Source: Thalassomonas haliotis
GTDB taxonomy: Bacteria > Pseudomonadota > Gammaproteobacteria > Enterobacterales > Alteromonadaceae
Assembly: GCF_028657945.1 (NCBI RefSeq)
Contig: NZ_CP059693.1
Span: 1,674,001-1,738,000 of the forward strand
Reading direction: 5' to 3'
Length of the DNA: 64,000 bases
Shown: piece by piece, positions 34,737 to 44,095 of the stretch
How the letters are laid out: each line of letters begins with the position of its first letter
Position numbering within the stretch: position 1 is the first letter of the stretch
Program-made: the position numbers and the translations under genes
Notes under the pieces: model-generated
Databases searched by the model: none
The model's input: only the letters and a program-made list of their open reading frames with translations
What the model was told of the DNA's origin: nothing

Positions 34737-36725
34737 ATGGCGATCGATTTATTCAATACTGGTACCAGCGGATTATTAGCGTCCCAGCAACAGTTAGCCA
34801 CTGTTGGTCATAATATTGCCAATGTTAATACCGACGGTTACAGCCGTCAGTCGGTTGAGCAAAATCAGGCGCTGGGCAATTACCAGGGTAATAACCTTAT
34901 CGGCTCCGGCACCTATGTGCAGGACATCTCCCGGGTATTTAACTCTTTTACCTACCGCGAACAGCTTATTACCCAAAACAATGCCAGTTATAGCAACAAA
35001 TTAAGTGATCAGCTGGATCAGCTGGATGCCACTATGAGTACTTACGGCACCCAGATCTCCAACTCTCTGGACAGCTTCTATGGCTCACTGCACAGCATTG
35101 CCGAACAGCCGGATGATATCACCCTGCGCAGCATGGCGTTAACTCAGGCTGAGTCTATTACCGTTCAGTTGCAGGATTTGCAATCGAACATGAGTACCCT
35201 GACCAAAACCGCCAATAATGAACTGGTGCAAATGGCAGATCGTATTTCGGCGATATCGGCGGAAATCGGTCGGCTAAATGTCGATATTTCCGGTATGCAG
35301 GCAGGTAATCTTACCGGTGAACCCAATGATTTATTGGATCAGCGTAACCGTTTGCTCAATGAGCTTAATGATTATGTCAAGGTTACCACCCTGGAAGATC
35401 CCAGTAACGGCGTGATGACGGTGATGATAGGGGAAGGGCAAACCCTGGTAGCCGGCACCACAGCTTTATCTATGTCGGTGGTTGCCGGTGATCCGGATCC
35501 GCTGGCTACCCAGCTGCAAATGAACAGCATCAACAGCAGTTATACCCTGCAGGGGGATACACTGGGCGGTGAAGTTGCCGCGGTTTTCGATTTTCGCGAT
35601 AACACCTTGAAAAAGGCATCGGCAGATATTGACCTGCTGGCCATGAGCATCACCGATACCATGAACCAGACACAGGCAAACGGCTTAGATCTTAATGGCT
35701 TGCAAGGAACCGATATTTTTGCCGATATCAATACTACCTCAGCAACACAAAGCCGTTCTATGGGACATAGCGATAATGCTGGTGGTACGTCCCTGGCGGT
35801 AACGATCACAGATATGACCTTATTGACGACTGATGAATATGAAGTTGAATATGACGGTGCCAATTACCAGTTAACCAATTTATCAACCGGCACTACTACA
35901 GCGTTAGGGGCCACAGGTGCTGCTCCCTTTGCTATTCCAGCTCTGGGCATTGAGATTTCTGAAGCAGGCGCAGGGCCGGTTGCCGGAGACAAATTTCTGA
36001 TCCGCCCGACGCAAAATGCGGCTGAAGATTTTAAAGTCAGCTTAACGGATCCCGAGGCGATTGCCGCCAGCTCCCCGATCCAGGTGACGGCCGATGAAAA
36101 TAATGTCAGTGCCGGTAGTGTCACCATTACCGATATCACCGACCCTGTTTTGGCACAAACTTTTGCCCAGACCAATGCCCCTATTACCGTAGATGTTTAT
36201 GAAAGCGCCCCGGGCGTTTTTAGCTATCAGGTGACAGATTCAACCGGTCCTTTGGCACCGCCGGTGACAGGTACTTATCCTGCCGGCGGCTCATCAGGGC
36301 CTATTACCATAGCGGGTGCGGGGTTTGAATTTGAAATTACCGGTGATCTGGCGGGCCTTGGCCCTAATGCCAGAGAGCAGTTTGTCATTGGTGATGCCTT
36401 CGGTGCCGGTAACGGCAACAATATGGTGGCGATGGCTGCTACCCAGAATGAGGCAGTGGTGAACGGCAGCACGCAAACGTTCGCCCAGTTAGTCGCCAGC
36501 AGTGTTTCTACCGTGGGTTCTGAAGCATCCCTGACGGAAAACCAGGCACTGACGGCAGATGCCATGTTTGAACAGGCACAAAGTCGGCATCAGGCGGTGT
36601 CGGGGGTTAATCTCGATGAGGAAGCCGCCAATATGCTCAAATACCAGCAGGCCTATCAGGCATCGGCGCAGATCATTACCGTTGCCAACACCATCTTTGA
36701 CACCATTTTATCGTCAGTGCGCTAA
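34737..36725 (+). CDS. flgK: Hook-filament junction protein FlgK (HAP1)
   Basis: A 662-residue protein from the ATG at 34737 (AGGAG about 7 bases upstream; an earlier in-frame start at 34719 is less likely). N-terminus MAIDLFNTGTSGLLASQQQL with HNIANVNTDGYSRQSVEQ; C-terminus VSGVNLDEEAANMLKYQQAY and ASAQIITVANTIFDTILS. It is longer than the 550-residue enterobacterial protein because of a roughly 200-residue Ala/Thr/Asp-rich surface insertion at about 330-560. It connects hook and filament; FlgN is its export chaperone. Confidence 0.94.
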   Translation: MAIDLFNTGTSGLLASQQQLATVGHNIANVNTDGYSRQSVEQNQALGNYQGNNLIGSGTYVQDISRVFNSFTYREQLITQNNASYSNKLSDQLDQLDATMSTYGTQISNSLDSFYGSLHSIAEQPDDITLRSMALTQAESITVQLQDLQSNMSTLTKTANNELVQMADRISAISAEIGRLNVDISGMQAGNLTGEPNDLLDQRNRLLNELNDYVKVTTLEDPSNGVMTVMIGEGQTLVAGTTALSMSVVAGDPDPLATQLQMNSINSSYTLQGDTLGGEVAAVFDFRDNTLKKASADIDLLAMSITDTMNQTQANGLDLNGLQGTDIFADINTTSATQSRSMGHSDNAGGTSLAVTITDMTLLTTDEYEVEYDGANYQLTNLSTGTTTALGATGAAPFAIPALGIEISEAGAGPVAGDKFLIRPTQNAAEDFKVSLTDPEAIAASSPIQVTADENNVSAGSVTITDITDPVLAQTFAQTNAPITVDVYESAPGVFSYQVTDSTGPLAPPVTGTYPAGGSSGPITIAGAGFEFEITGDLAGLGPNAREQFVIGDAFGAGNGNNMVAMAATQNEAVVNGSTQTFAQLVASSVSTVGSEASLTENQALTADAMFEQAQSRHQAVSGVNLDEEAANMLKYQQAYQASAQIITVANTIFDTILSSVR

Positions 36726-36733
36726 GGAGCTAA

Positions 36734-36892
36734 ATGATGAGAGTTTCCACGTCACCATTTTATCAGTTTAGTGCTTATGGCATGAGAAGGTTGCTGGTTT
36801 TAGCGCAGAACATTACCGCCGCGTTTAAAACTTATTTTCGACATTCTTTTATTGCTCGTGCACTAATTATTGCCAGTGCGTCAAGGAGCTAA
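36734..36892 (+). CDS. 52-residue mini-ORF mimicking the FlgL N-terminus (copy 1)
   Basis: The ATG at 36734 has the same AAGGAG ribosome-binding site as flgL. The first residues MMRVSTSPFYQFS differ from FlgL (MMRVSTSQFYQFS) only at position 8. After that the reading becomes an unrelated basic, hydrophobic peptide (AYGMRRLLVLAQNITAAF ... IIASASRS). TAA is immediately followed by the start of copy 2, so ribosomes could pass from one frame to the next. Whether a stable peptide is made is unknown. Confidence 0.35.
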   Translation: MMRVSTSPFYQFSAYGMRRLLVLAQNITAAFKTYFRHSFIARALIIASASRS

Positions 36893-37051
36893 ATGATGAG
36901 AGTTTCCACGTCACCATTTTATCAGTTTAGTGCTTATGGCATGAGAAGGTTGCTGGTTTTAGCGCAGAACATTACCGCCGCGTTTAAAACTTATTTTCGA
37001 CATTTTTTTATTGCTCGTGCACTAATTATTGCCAGTGCGCCAAGGAGCTAA
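36893..37051 (+). CDS. 52-residue mini-ORF mimicking the FlgL N-terminus (copy 2)
   Basis: A near-identical second copy of the preceding mini-ORF, with the same ribosome-binding site. Its TAA stop directly abuts the flgL ATG at 37052. It would place translation initiation of flgL behind two decoy frames. Either translational coupling or titration of ribosomes is possible. Confidence 0.35.
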   Translation: MMRVSTSPFYQFSAYGMRRLLVLAQNITAAFKTYFRHFFIARALIIASAPRS

Positions 37052-38314
37052 ATGATGAGAGTTTCCACGTCACAATTTTATCAGTTTAGTACCAATAATA
37101 TGGGACGGCTGCAATCTGATGTTACCAAGCAGACGGAATATCTTTCTACCGGCAAGCAGGTATTAACGGCCAAAGATGCCCCCGTCGGGAATTTGTCGCT
37201 GTTCGGTTTTAAAGAAGAGCTGATGTCGATAGAGCGTTTTAATAAAAATATTACCCAGGCAGAAAGTCGCAATAACCGCCAGGAAGTGGCTTTATCTAAT
37301 GCCCAGGATATTTTGTTGCAGGTAAAAGATATCGTTATTCAAGCCAATAACGGTTCATACAGTGAAGAAGAATTTACTTCTTTATCACAGCAATTAAATT
37401 CCAGCCTGGATCAGCTGCTTGATGTCGGCAACACCAAAAGTGAATCCGGCGAATATATTTTTGCCGGTTACCAGACCCAGCAAAGGCCGTTTTCGATTGC
37501 ACCGGACAATAGTGTGAGTTACTCAGGAGACAATGGTCAGTCTGAATTACAAATCGCCCAAAATATCTATGTACCCATCAATCAGGCCGGTGATGATGTC
37601 TTTATGCTGGCGGATAATATTGTCGGTGACTTTATGCCGACTTATACCGATAACCTTGCCATCCCCGTGGATGATATTGATCCCGAAGAGCCGGATATTT
37701 ATGTTGAGCGGGCGGTAATTGTTGACCGGGAAACCTATAACAGTGCCGGTATGGCCATGGGACTGCAGTTTGACTTTGCGGATGATGGTTTTGGCGGGAT
37801 TGATGTTACGGTAACCGATGCCGATGGCGCGGGTGCCGCAGTTTATGGCCCGGCTGCCTACACTGCAGGGCAAACCATTGCCTTTAACGGCATGGAGGTG
37901 AACCTGGACGGCAATCCTTTGCCGGGGGATCAGTTCACCTTAAACGAACAGGATAAAGTCAGCATCTATGAAAGCCTGAAAAATGCCATTGACTGGGTGG
38001 ATGCATCGGCCACTAACCTGAGCGATCCCAAGCAGCACCAGGTGGACTACAACCATATCATTACTCAGCTCGATGAGGCTTTCAGCCATATCACCAACCA
38101 GCGGGCAGAAGTCGGTACAACCCTTAAAACCATTGACACGCAAAGGAATATTGCCCTGGACACCGAAGTGCTGGTGAACAGCTCCCGTGGAAAAATTGAG
38201 GATTTGGACTTTGCCGAAGCGATTTCTGTATTTGAACAACAGAAGCTGTCATTGCAGGCTGCGCAGCAAACCTTTTCACAAATTCAGGGCTTAAGCCTGT
38301 TTAATTTTATCTGA
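37052..38314 (+). CDS. flgL: Hook-filament junction protein FlgL (HAP3)
   Basis: A 420-residue protein with the flagellin-like ends: N-terminus MMRVSTSQFYQFSTNNMGRL then TEYLSTGKQVLTAKDAPVG; C-terminus SSRGKIEDLDFAEAISVFEQ and KLSLQAAQQTFSQIQGLSLF. The middle (about 150-330) is an acidic surface domain, which makes it longer than enterobacterial FlgL (317). It lies directly after two tandem decoy copies of its own start. It joins FlgK to the filament. FlgN is its chaperone. Confidence 0.95.
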   Translation: MMRVSTSQFYQFSTNNMGRLQSDVTKQTEYLSTGKQVLTAKDAPVGNLSLFGFKEELMSIERFNKNITQAESRNNRQEVALSNAQDILLQVKDIVIQANNGSYSEEEFTSLSQQLNSSLDQLLDVGNTKSESGEYIFAGYQTQQRPFSIAPDNSVSYSGDNGQSELQIAQNIYVPINQAGDDVFMLADNIVGDFMPTYTDNLAIPVDDIDPEEPDIYVERAVIVDRETYNSAGMAMGLQFDFADDGFGGIDVTVTDADGAGAAVYGPAAYTAGQTIAFNGMEVNLDGNPLPGDQFTLNEQDKVSIYESLKNAIDWVDASATNLSDPKQHQVDYNHIITQLDEAFSHITNQRAEVGTTLKTIDTQRNIALDTEVLVNSSRGKIEDLDFAEAISVFEQQKLSLQAAQQTFSQIQGLSLFNFI

Positions 38315-38335
38315 TTTTTTAGTTCGACACATAAG

Positions 38336-38351
38336 TGGCATCAGGATTGCA
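38336..38351 (+). promoter_or_regulatory. Sigma-54 promoter of the first flagellin gene
   Basis: TGGCATCAGGATTGCA has GG-N10-GC spacing and matches TGGCA and TTGCA exactly. It starts 22 bases after the flgL stop. The flagellin ATG is 315 bases downstream of the -12, so the transcript would have a very long leader. Confidence 0.78.
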
Positions 38352-38362
38352 TCGTTATAGTC

Positions 38363-38666
38363 AGAGAGTTAACAAAATGACGGTTTAATAACGTTTAACG
38401 CTTGTTTTTACTCGGTTTATGTCGATGTTTTGACATTTGTTTACCGCTTATGGCGGCAAAAGTTTGCCAGAGGCAAACGCCAACATTCGAACGGTTAACA
38501 AAAAACTGAATAAGCAGGCAAGAACAAGCGTTAACGGCAAAAGTTGATTCTTAGACAACAACTTTTAACAACGTTTATCGGCAAAGCAATTTGAAGATAA
38601 CAGAAGAGGCTTCACTTTGCAGGCTTCTAATAACGTAGAGATAATTGAAATCATTAGGAGTTTACT
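38363..38666 (+). promoter_or_regulatory. Long structured 5' leader of the first flagellin gene
   Basis: About 300 bases with no reading frame of note but several inverted repeats. A perfect 11-bp pair TAACGCTTGTT (38396-38406) / AACAAGCGTTA (38523-38533) would close a large domain. Inside are CCGC/GCGG (38444-38456) and a perfect 7-bp hairpin GTTTGCC-AGA-GGCAAAC (38462-38478). After it comes AAAAGTTG/CAACTTTT (38539-38566). The start codon has a TAGGAG ribosome-binding site. Could be an mRNA stability or regulatory element. Confidence 0.5.
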
Positions 38667-40079
38667 ATGGCTTTATCAGTAGTTACCAATACCGCGTCAA
38701 TTAACGCCCAGCGTAATTTGTCCAGATCCAGTGAAGGCTTGGCTACTTCCATGCAGCGTTTATCTTCGGGTATGCGTATTAACAGTGCCCGTGATGATGC
38801 CGCGGGGATGCAAATCGCCAACCGTTTGACCTCCCAGGTAAACGGCCTGGGTGTGGCCCAGCGTAATGCCAACGACGGTATTTCCATGGCGCAAACGGCA
38901 GAAGGGGCGATGCAGGAATCTTCATCAATATTACAACGTATGCGTGACTTGGCACTGCAATCTGCCAACGGCTCTAACTCATCTGAAGACAGGGACGCGC
39001 TGCAAAAAGAAGTTGCCGATTTGCAACAAGAGCTGACCCGTATTGCAGATACCACCAAATTTGGTGGTACAAGCCTGCTTGACGGCACTTTTGGTACTAA
39101 ACAGTTCCAGGTGGGGGCTAATGCCAACGAAACCATCAATGTGACTTTGCAAAATATGTCGGCAGACTCCATCGGCGCCTATGAAGTTACCGGCCCGGGA
39201 ACCGCAGCGGCAGCTAACAGTTTAGGTGATGCAGAAAATGTTGCCCTTGCCACCAATACAGGTACTACCGCCGATACTTGGAGCCTAAACGGTACATCAA
39301 TAACGATTAACGCCGGTGACGGTGCGGCTGACATTGCCACTACTATTAACGCGGCAGCAAGTGGTGTAACAGCTGAAGCCATATTAGACACCACATTAGT
39401 GGGGCTAGATGCCGCTTCTGACGGTAACCTGAATATTGGTCCTGATAGCTATGACTTATCAACTTATGGTGGAGATTCTGCGCGTCTGGCCGAAGATATG
39501 GTTGCCGATGGCTATGATGTTGTTGTTACTGATGAAACAACAGGCGCCTTGTCTATCAAAGCTACTGGCGTTGACGGAATTGAAATAGCCGGTGCTACCG
39601 CAGGTACAGCATCTGTCGGCGGTGGTATAGCTGCCGCTGCACATTCGGTTTCATCCGAGCTTAAATTGTCTTCACCTGAAAAAATAGGTATTTCAGGCGC
39701 TACAGTTAATGAAATATTAGGCGGCACTATGATAGCCACAGGGGGGACAGGTACCTTAAACACGATAGAATCTCTTGATATTTCAGGTACTGATGCCACT
39801 GGCGCACAAGATGCCATCAGTGTGATTGATGCTGCTTTGGCACAAATTGATAAATCTCGTGCCGGTTTGGGTGCGGTTCAAAACCGTTTCAGCCATACCA
39901 TAAGTAATTTGGCGAATGTTCAGGAAAATGTATCCGCTTCACGTAGCCGGATCCAGGATACCGATTTTGCCTCAGAAACTGCACAGATGACGAAAAACCA
40001 GATCTTGCAACAGGCAGGTACCTCAATTCTATCTCAGGCGAACCAGATCCCTCAGGCGGCGGTTAGCTTATTGGGGTAA
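38667..40079 (+). CDS. Flagellin 1
   Basis: A 470-residue flagellin. The N-terminal D0/D1 region ([60 protein letters not shown]) and C-terminal D1/D0 region ([56 protein letters not shown]) are canonical and form the filament core. The central D2 part (about 175-370) is Ala/Thr/Gly-rich and nearly the same as in flagellin 3. It is the only one of the three with a strong sigma-54 promoter, so by analogy with Vibrio FlaA it may be the essential filament subunit. I leave the symbol open because paralogue naming varies. Confidence 0.95.
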   Translation: MALSVVTNTASINAQRNLSRSSEGLATSMQRLSSGMRINSARDDAAGMQIANRLTSQVNGLGVAQRNANDGISMAQTAEGAMQESSSILQRMRDLALQSANGSNSSEDRDALQKEVADLQQELTRIADTTKFGGTSLLDGTFGTKQFQVGANANETINVTLQNMSADSIGAYEVTGPGTAAAANSLGDAENVALATNTGTTADTWSLNGTSITINAGDGAADIATTINAAASGVTAEAILDTTLVGLDAASDGNLNIGPDSYDLSTYGGDSARLAEDMVADGYDVVVTDETTGALSIKATGVDGIEIAGATAGTASVGGGIAAAAHSVSSELKLSSPEKIGISGATVNEILGGTMIATGGTGTLNTIESLDISGTDATGAQDAISVIDAALAQIDKSRAGLGAVQNRFSHTISNLANVQENVSASRSRIQDTDFASETAQMTKNQILQQAGTSILSQANQIPQAAVSLLG

Positions 40080-40118
40080 TCATTTAGTTAAGGTTACTTT
40101 CATCTGACAGAAACTGAT

Positions 40119-40147
40119 AAAAGGAAAACTTAGGTTTTCCTTTTTGC
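40119..40147 (+). terminator. Terminator of flagellin 1
   Basis: AAAAGGAAAAC (40119-40129) pairs with GTTTTCCTTTT (40134-40144) around the loop TTAG, ending in a T-run. Confidence 0.85.
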
Positions 40148-40500
40148 TTTTTACCTCTGTCCCTTTTTCTTATTTTTTGTCGCGATAAATTTATTTGTTA
40201 CCTCTTTATTTCATTAATCCTATTTGGCCAATTTTACATGCTGTTAGCTTAGATAAAAGAGCCACAACTTTGAGTATCTTAAAAATTTCATGACAACGCC
40301 ATAGTGGTGTGTTTTCCTCGCGCTGGTTACTCTTTGCCGCTGGCCTCAATGCTTGGTTCCCGGGAACTGGGTGCAAGGCATATTGTTATCCCGGTCACTT
40401 TTTTGACGATCGTTCCAATGTTTTTTTATTCGTTAGAGTTATACGTCAAAATACTACCAGCTTCTGTTTATACTGTTGATATTTAAGGTTTATTATTTTT

Positions 40501-40516
40501 TGGTCTGTTTTTTGCT
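40501..40516 (+). promoter_or_regulatory. Probable sigma-54 promoter of flagellin 2
   Basis: TGGTCTGTTTTTTGCT has GG-N10-GC spacing and a strong -12 half; the -24 half is only partial. It lies about 180 bases before the flagellin 2 ATG. It closely resembles the element before the PEP-CTERM gene. Confidence 0.45.
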
Positions 40517-40693
40517 TTATTACTGATACCAGGAATGTCAAATAAGTAATCGCTCATTTAGCGTGACGTTTGACCGTAAAAACTTCTGAACACCTTTAGG
40601 GAAGTTGTCAATATTTTGCTGTAGGTGAGCAGAAATAAGTACAGAGGCTTAGTTATATGTGGGCTTCTAAAGTAGAATATTAGGAGTTTTATT

Positions 40694-42160
40694 ATGGCTT
40701 TATCAGTAATTACCAATACCGCATCGCTAAATGCCCAGCGTAATTTAGGTAAATCAAGTGATGGTTTAGCGACCTCAATGCAGCGCTTATCTTCGGGTAT
40801 GCGTATCAACAGCGCTAAAGATGATGCCGCCGGTATGCAAATTGCCAACCGCTTGACTTCCCAGATAAATGGCTTGGCGGTTGCCCAGCGTAATGCTAAC
40901 GATGGCATTTCTATGGCACAGACCGCAGAAGGGGCGATGCAAGAGTCTTCGTCAATTTTACAGCGGATGCGTGATTTATCCTTACAATCTGCCAATGGTT
41001 CAAATTCATCAGAAGATCGGGATGCGCTGCAAAAAGAAGTAGCTGATTTACAACAAGAGTTGACCCGTATCGCCGAAACGACAAAATTCGGCGCTACCAG
41101 CTTGCTTGATGGTACCTTTGGTACCAAACAGTTTCAGGTCGGGGCTAATGCCAATGAAACCATTAATGTCACATTAGAAAACATGGCGGCGGATGTTATT
41201 GGCGCCAACCAGATCAACGGGCCAGGCTCTGCTGCGGCTGCCAATAGTTTAGGGGATGTTGAAAATGCAACCTTAGCCGCAAATATGGGAACCACAGCGG
41301 ATACCTGGAGCCTTAACGGTACATCTGTATCTTTTAATGCCGGTGATGGCGCTTCAAGTATTGCCGATGCTATCAATGATGCTTCTGCAGGTGTCGATGC
41401 CAAGGCGGTGCTAACCACCCGTATCCAAGGCTTATCTGCAGCCGATGCAGGCACGTTCAATGTTTATAAAAACGGTTCTGTAGAAGATACGTTCCAGCTG
41501 TCGTCTTATGGCGGTGATATGGAGCGATTAACCGAAGATCTGCAAGCGGCAGGTTATAATGCGGTTTTTGATGCGGACTTAAATGGTGGTGCCGGTGGTA
41601 TTGATGTAGTGGCAACCGGTATCGACGGTTTTGAAGTCACGGCGTCAGCAGGTGCGACTATTGAGATGGGGCCTGCGGGTAGTGAATTAAACGGGGCTAC
41701 CGGGGTGTCTCACTCTGCAGAACTACATTTATCGTCATCGGATAAAATTGGTATTTCCGGCAATACCGTTAATGAAGTATTAGGGGTAGGCTTTGGTGGT
41801 GCGAATATAGCTGCCGCAGGGGGTACCAGTGCATTAAACTCGGTGGAATCCATCGATATTTCTGGCATTGATTCATCCGGAGCACAATCGGCAATAGAAG
41901 TGATTGATGCTGCATTAGCACAAATAGATGAAAATCGTGCCGGTTTAGGTGCGGTGCAAAACCGATTAAGTCACACCATTAGCAACCTGGCGAACGTTGA
42001 AGAGAATGTGTCTTCTTCTCGAAGCCGGATTCAAGATACCGACTTTGCCAAAGAAACCGCAGTTATGACCAAAAACCAGATACTGCAACAGGCGGGCACT
42101 TCTATTCTGTCGCAGGCAAATCAGATCCCGCAAGCGGCGGTGAGTTTGTTAGGCGGCTAA
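40694..42160 (+). CDS. Flagellin 2
   Basis: A 488-residue flagellin with the same D0/D1 ends as its neighbours ([40 protein letters not shown]) but a different, longer central domain (about 240-340: [40 protein letters not shown]). ATG preceded by TAGGAG. It has its own terminator, so it is a single-gene unit. The distinct surface domain would change filament antigenicity or glycosylation relative to flagellins 1 and 3. Confidence 0.95.
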   Translation: MALSVITNTASLNAQRNLGKSSDGLATSMQRLSSGMRINSAKDDAAGMQIANRLTSQINGLAVAQRNANDGISMAQTAEGAMQESSSILQRMRDLSLQSANGSNSSEDRDALQKEVADLQQELTRIAETTKFGATSLLDGTFGTKQFQVGANANETINVTLENMAADVIGANQINGPGSAAAANSLGDVENATLAANMGTTADTWSLNGTSVSFNAGDGASSIADAINDASAGVDAKAVLTTRIQGLSAADAGTFNVYKNGSVEDTFQLSSYGGDMERLTEDLQAAGYNAVFDADLNGGAGGIDVVATGIDGFEVTASAGATIEMGPAGSELNGATGVSHSAELHLSSSDKIGISGNTVNEVLGVGFGGANIAAAGGTSALNSVESIDISGIDSSGAQSAIEVIDAALAQIDENRAGLGAVQNRLSHTISNLANVEENVSSSRSRIQDTDFAKETAVMTKNQILQQAGTSILSQANQIPQAAVSLLGG

Positions 42161-42203
42161 TGCTTAATTAGTTCCTTATATAGGTTAAAGCCATATTCCT
42201 TTC

Positions 42204-42247
42204 GGCTGCACAAGCTACTCCTGGTCGTGCAGCCATTTTTTATTTTT
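42204..42247 (+). terminator. Terminator of flagellin 2
   Basis: GGCTGCAC (42204-42211) pairs perfectly with GTGCAGCC (42227-42234), followed by ATTTTTTATTTTT. Confidence 0.85.
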
Positions 42248-42366
42248 AGCTTTTCGTAAAAAATATCACAAGCCCCTATCCCCGGGAATCGCAGGCCTGA
42301 TACTGTATTCACTATTTTTTTTATATTAACTCTAACAGCCATTTAGCAATTATTTAAAAAAAAGAT

Positions 42367-42393
42367 TAAAGGTATTTTTTCCCCTGCCGTTAA
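42367..42393 (+). promoter_or_regulatory. Sigma-28 promoter of flagellin 3
   Basis: TAAA, 15 bases, GCCGTTAA: one base off the FliA -10 consensus with perfect spacing. The flagellin 3 ATG is about 90 bases downstream. Confidence 0.68.
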
Positions 42394-42409
42394 CACTTAT
42401 TAGCAGGGG
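42381..42409 (+). repeat. Inverted repeat enclosing the flagellin 3 -10 region
   Basis: CCCCTGC (42381-42387) and GCAGGGG (42403-42409) form a perfect 7-bp inverted repeat around the sigma-28 -10 element and likely start site. It could be a protein-binding operator. Confidence 0.55.
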
Positions 42410-42481
42410 CTAGTAATCATTATCTCAGCACCTGATACAAACATAACGAGTTTATTACGACATGTAATCAGGAGTTTTAAA

Positions 42482-43894
42482 ATGGCTTTATCAGTAATTA
42501 CCAATACCGCGTCATTGAACGCACAACGTAACTTGTCAAGATCAAGTGACGGCTTAGCCACCTCAATGCAACGTTTATCTTCTGGTATGCGTATCAACAG
42601 CGCTAAAGATGATGCTGCCGGTCTGCAAATAGCCAACCGTTTGACTTCGCAAATCAATGGTTTAGGTGTGGCCCAGCGTAATGCCAACGATGGTATTTCT
42701 ATGGCACAAACTGCAGAAGGCGCGATGCAGGAATCATCAAATATCTTACAGCGTATGCGTGACCTGGCGCTGCAATCGGCTAACGGTTCAAATGGCACAG
42801 ATGAGCGTGATGCCCTGCAAAAAGAAGTAGCCGATTTACAACAGGAATTGACCCGTATCGCGGAAACTACACAATTTGGTGGTACGCAGCTGATGGATGG
42901 CACCTTTGGGACGAAACAATTCCAAATCGGCGCTAACGCCAATGAAACTATCAATGTATCATTAAAAGACATGTCGGCCGATGCTATCGGTTCATACGAT
43001 GTTACCGGTGCGGGTACGGCAGCTGCGGCTAACAGCTTAGGTGATGCAGAAAATGTCGCGCTTGCCACTAACACGGGTACCACGGCCGATACCTGGAGCT
43101 TAAACGGTACTTCTATTGCAATTACCGCGGGTCAGGGTGCAGCTGATATCGCCACGACTATTAATGCAAGCTCCAGTGGGGTAACCGCAACAGCCTCTTT
43201 AACCACCACATTAACGACTTTAGATGCCGCCTCTGACGGTAACCTTAATATTGGTGCCGACTCTTATGACTTATCAACTTATGGTGGTGATTCAGCACGT
43301 TTAGCCGAAGACATGGTTGCCGACGGTTATGATGTTGTGGTTACTGATGAAACAACAGGCGCCCTATCTATCAAAGCAACCGGTGTAAACGGTATTGAAA
43401 TTGCCGGTGCTACCGCAGGTACGGCATCATTAGGTGGCGGTACCGCAGCAGCAGCTCACTCGGTTTCATCTGAATTACACTTAGCATCACCGGATAAAAT
43501 TGGTATTTCAGGTGCCACGGTTAATGAAATCTTAGGTGGTACTATGGCGGCTACCGGTGGTACTGCTGCCCTGACAACCATGGAATCTGTTGATATTTCC
43601 GGCTCTGATGCCACTGGTGCGCAGTCTGCACTGCAAACGATAGATGCGGCATTAGCACAAATTGACAGCCAGCGAGCAAGTTTAGGTGCGGTACAAAATC
43701 GCTTCAGCCATACAATCAGTAACTTATCGAATGTATCTGAAAATGTATCAGCCTCTCGTAGCCGGATTCAGGATACCGATTTTGCTTCAGAAACGGCGCA
43801 AATGACGAAGAATCAAATCTTGCAACAGGCGGGTACTTCTATTCTGGCGCAATCGAACCAGTTACCGCAAGCGGCACTTAGTTTAATCGGGTAA
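42482..43894 (+). CDS. Flagellin 3
   Basis: A 470-residue flagellin with canonical ends ([40 protein letters not shown]). Its central domain is close to that of flagellin 1, residue by residue (e.g. [20 protein letters not shown] and [14 protein letters not shown] shared). The DNA in the same stretch differs at many third positions, so the similarity reflects conserved protein rather than a very recent duplication. The sigma-28 promoter makes it a late gene under FlgM control. Followed by its own terminator. Confidence 0.95.
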   Translation: MALSVITNTASLNAQRNLSRSSDGLATSMQRLSSGMRINSAKDDAAGLQIANRLTSQINGLGVAQRNANDGISMAQTAEGAMQESSNILQRMRDLALQSANGSNGTDERDALQKEVADLQQELTRIAETTQFGGTQLMDGTFGTKQFQIGANANETINVSLKDMSADAIGSYDVTGAGTAAAANSLGDAENVALATNTGTTADTWSLNGTSIAITAGQGAADIATTINASSSGVTATASLTTTLTTLDAASDGNLNIGADSYDLSTYGGDSARLAEDMVADGYDVVVTDETTGALSIKATGVNGIEIAGATAGTASLGGGTAAAAHSVSSELHLASPDKIGISGATVNEILGGTMAATGGTAALTTMESVDISGSDATGAQSALQTIDAALAQIDSQRASLGAVQNRFSHTISNLSNVSENVSASRSRIQDTDFASETAQMTKNQILQQAGTSILAQSNQLPQAALSLIG

Positions 43895-43915
43895 TTTATT
43901 ACAAGTTAAGCAGTG

Positions 43916-43948
43916 AAAAGGAAGGTGCTTTATAGGCCTTCCTTTTAT
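43916..43948 (+). terminator. Terminator of flagellin 3
   Basis: AAAAGGAAGG (43916-43925) pairs perfectly with CCTTCCTTTT (43937-43946). Confidence 0.78.
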
Positions 43949-44005
43949 GCTTTAAGTACTTTTACTTTAACCTTGATTTTTAGTATTCGTTTTGACAAAT
44001 TTGAT

Positions 44006-44032
44006 TAAAGTTGTTGAAATATTAACCGTGAG
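44006..44032 (+). promoter_or_regulatory. Possible sigma-28 promoter of flaG
   Basis: TAAAGTT followed at the correct distance by ACCGTGAG. The -35 half is good and the -10 half weak. It lies about 65 bases before flaG. Confidence 0.3.
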
Positions 44033-44095
44033 TTGACTGGTAATAAGTAGCTAAATGTTAAGGTAAAGCGTAAAATGGTAATAAAGGAGTAAAAA

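Larger units (their letters stand above)
36734..37051 (+). repeat. Two tandem 159-bp copies carrying decoy flgL starts
   Basis: Copy 1 is 36734-36892 and copy 2 is 36893-37051. They differ at only two positions that I can find (C/T at the GACATTCTTT / GACATTTTTT site, and GCGTC / GCGCC near the end). Each opens with the first 40 or so bases of the real flgL (ATGATGAGAGTTTCCACGTC...), preceded by the same AAGGAGCTAA, then runs into about 100 bases not found in flgL. The period is 53 codons, so the frame is kept, and each copy ends TAA directly before the next ATG. Confidence 0.93.
40080..40693 (+). other. Intergenic region between flagellin genes 1 and 2
   Basis: About 610 bases. It begins with the flagellin 1 terminator and contains a probable sigma-54 element at 40501. 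An inverted repeat AACTTC (40581-40586) / GAAGTT (40601-40606) lies in the putative leader. A 60-codon open frame at 40304 has no ribosome-binding site or recognisable product. Confidence 0.5.
42161..42481 (+). other. Intergenic region between flagellin genes 2 and 3
   Basis: About 320 bases holding the flagellin 2 terminator, an A+T-rich stretch, then the sigma-28 promoter of flagellin 3 with a flanking inverted repeat. No gene is seen. Confidence 0.6.

Noticed and set aside
38571-38590. GCCGATAA on the minus strand upstream of flagellin 1, matching a sigma-28 -10
   Set aside because: No TAAA lies 15 bases upstream on that strand, and it points toward flgL rather than a start codon.
42400-43083. 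Long minus-strand open frames opposite the flagellin genes, also at 38654-39172 and 40558-41127
   Set aside because: Their Ser/Cys/Ile-rich composition is the expected mirror of flagellin codons. The + strand encodes complete flagellins.
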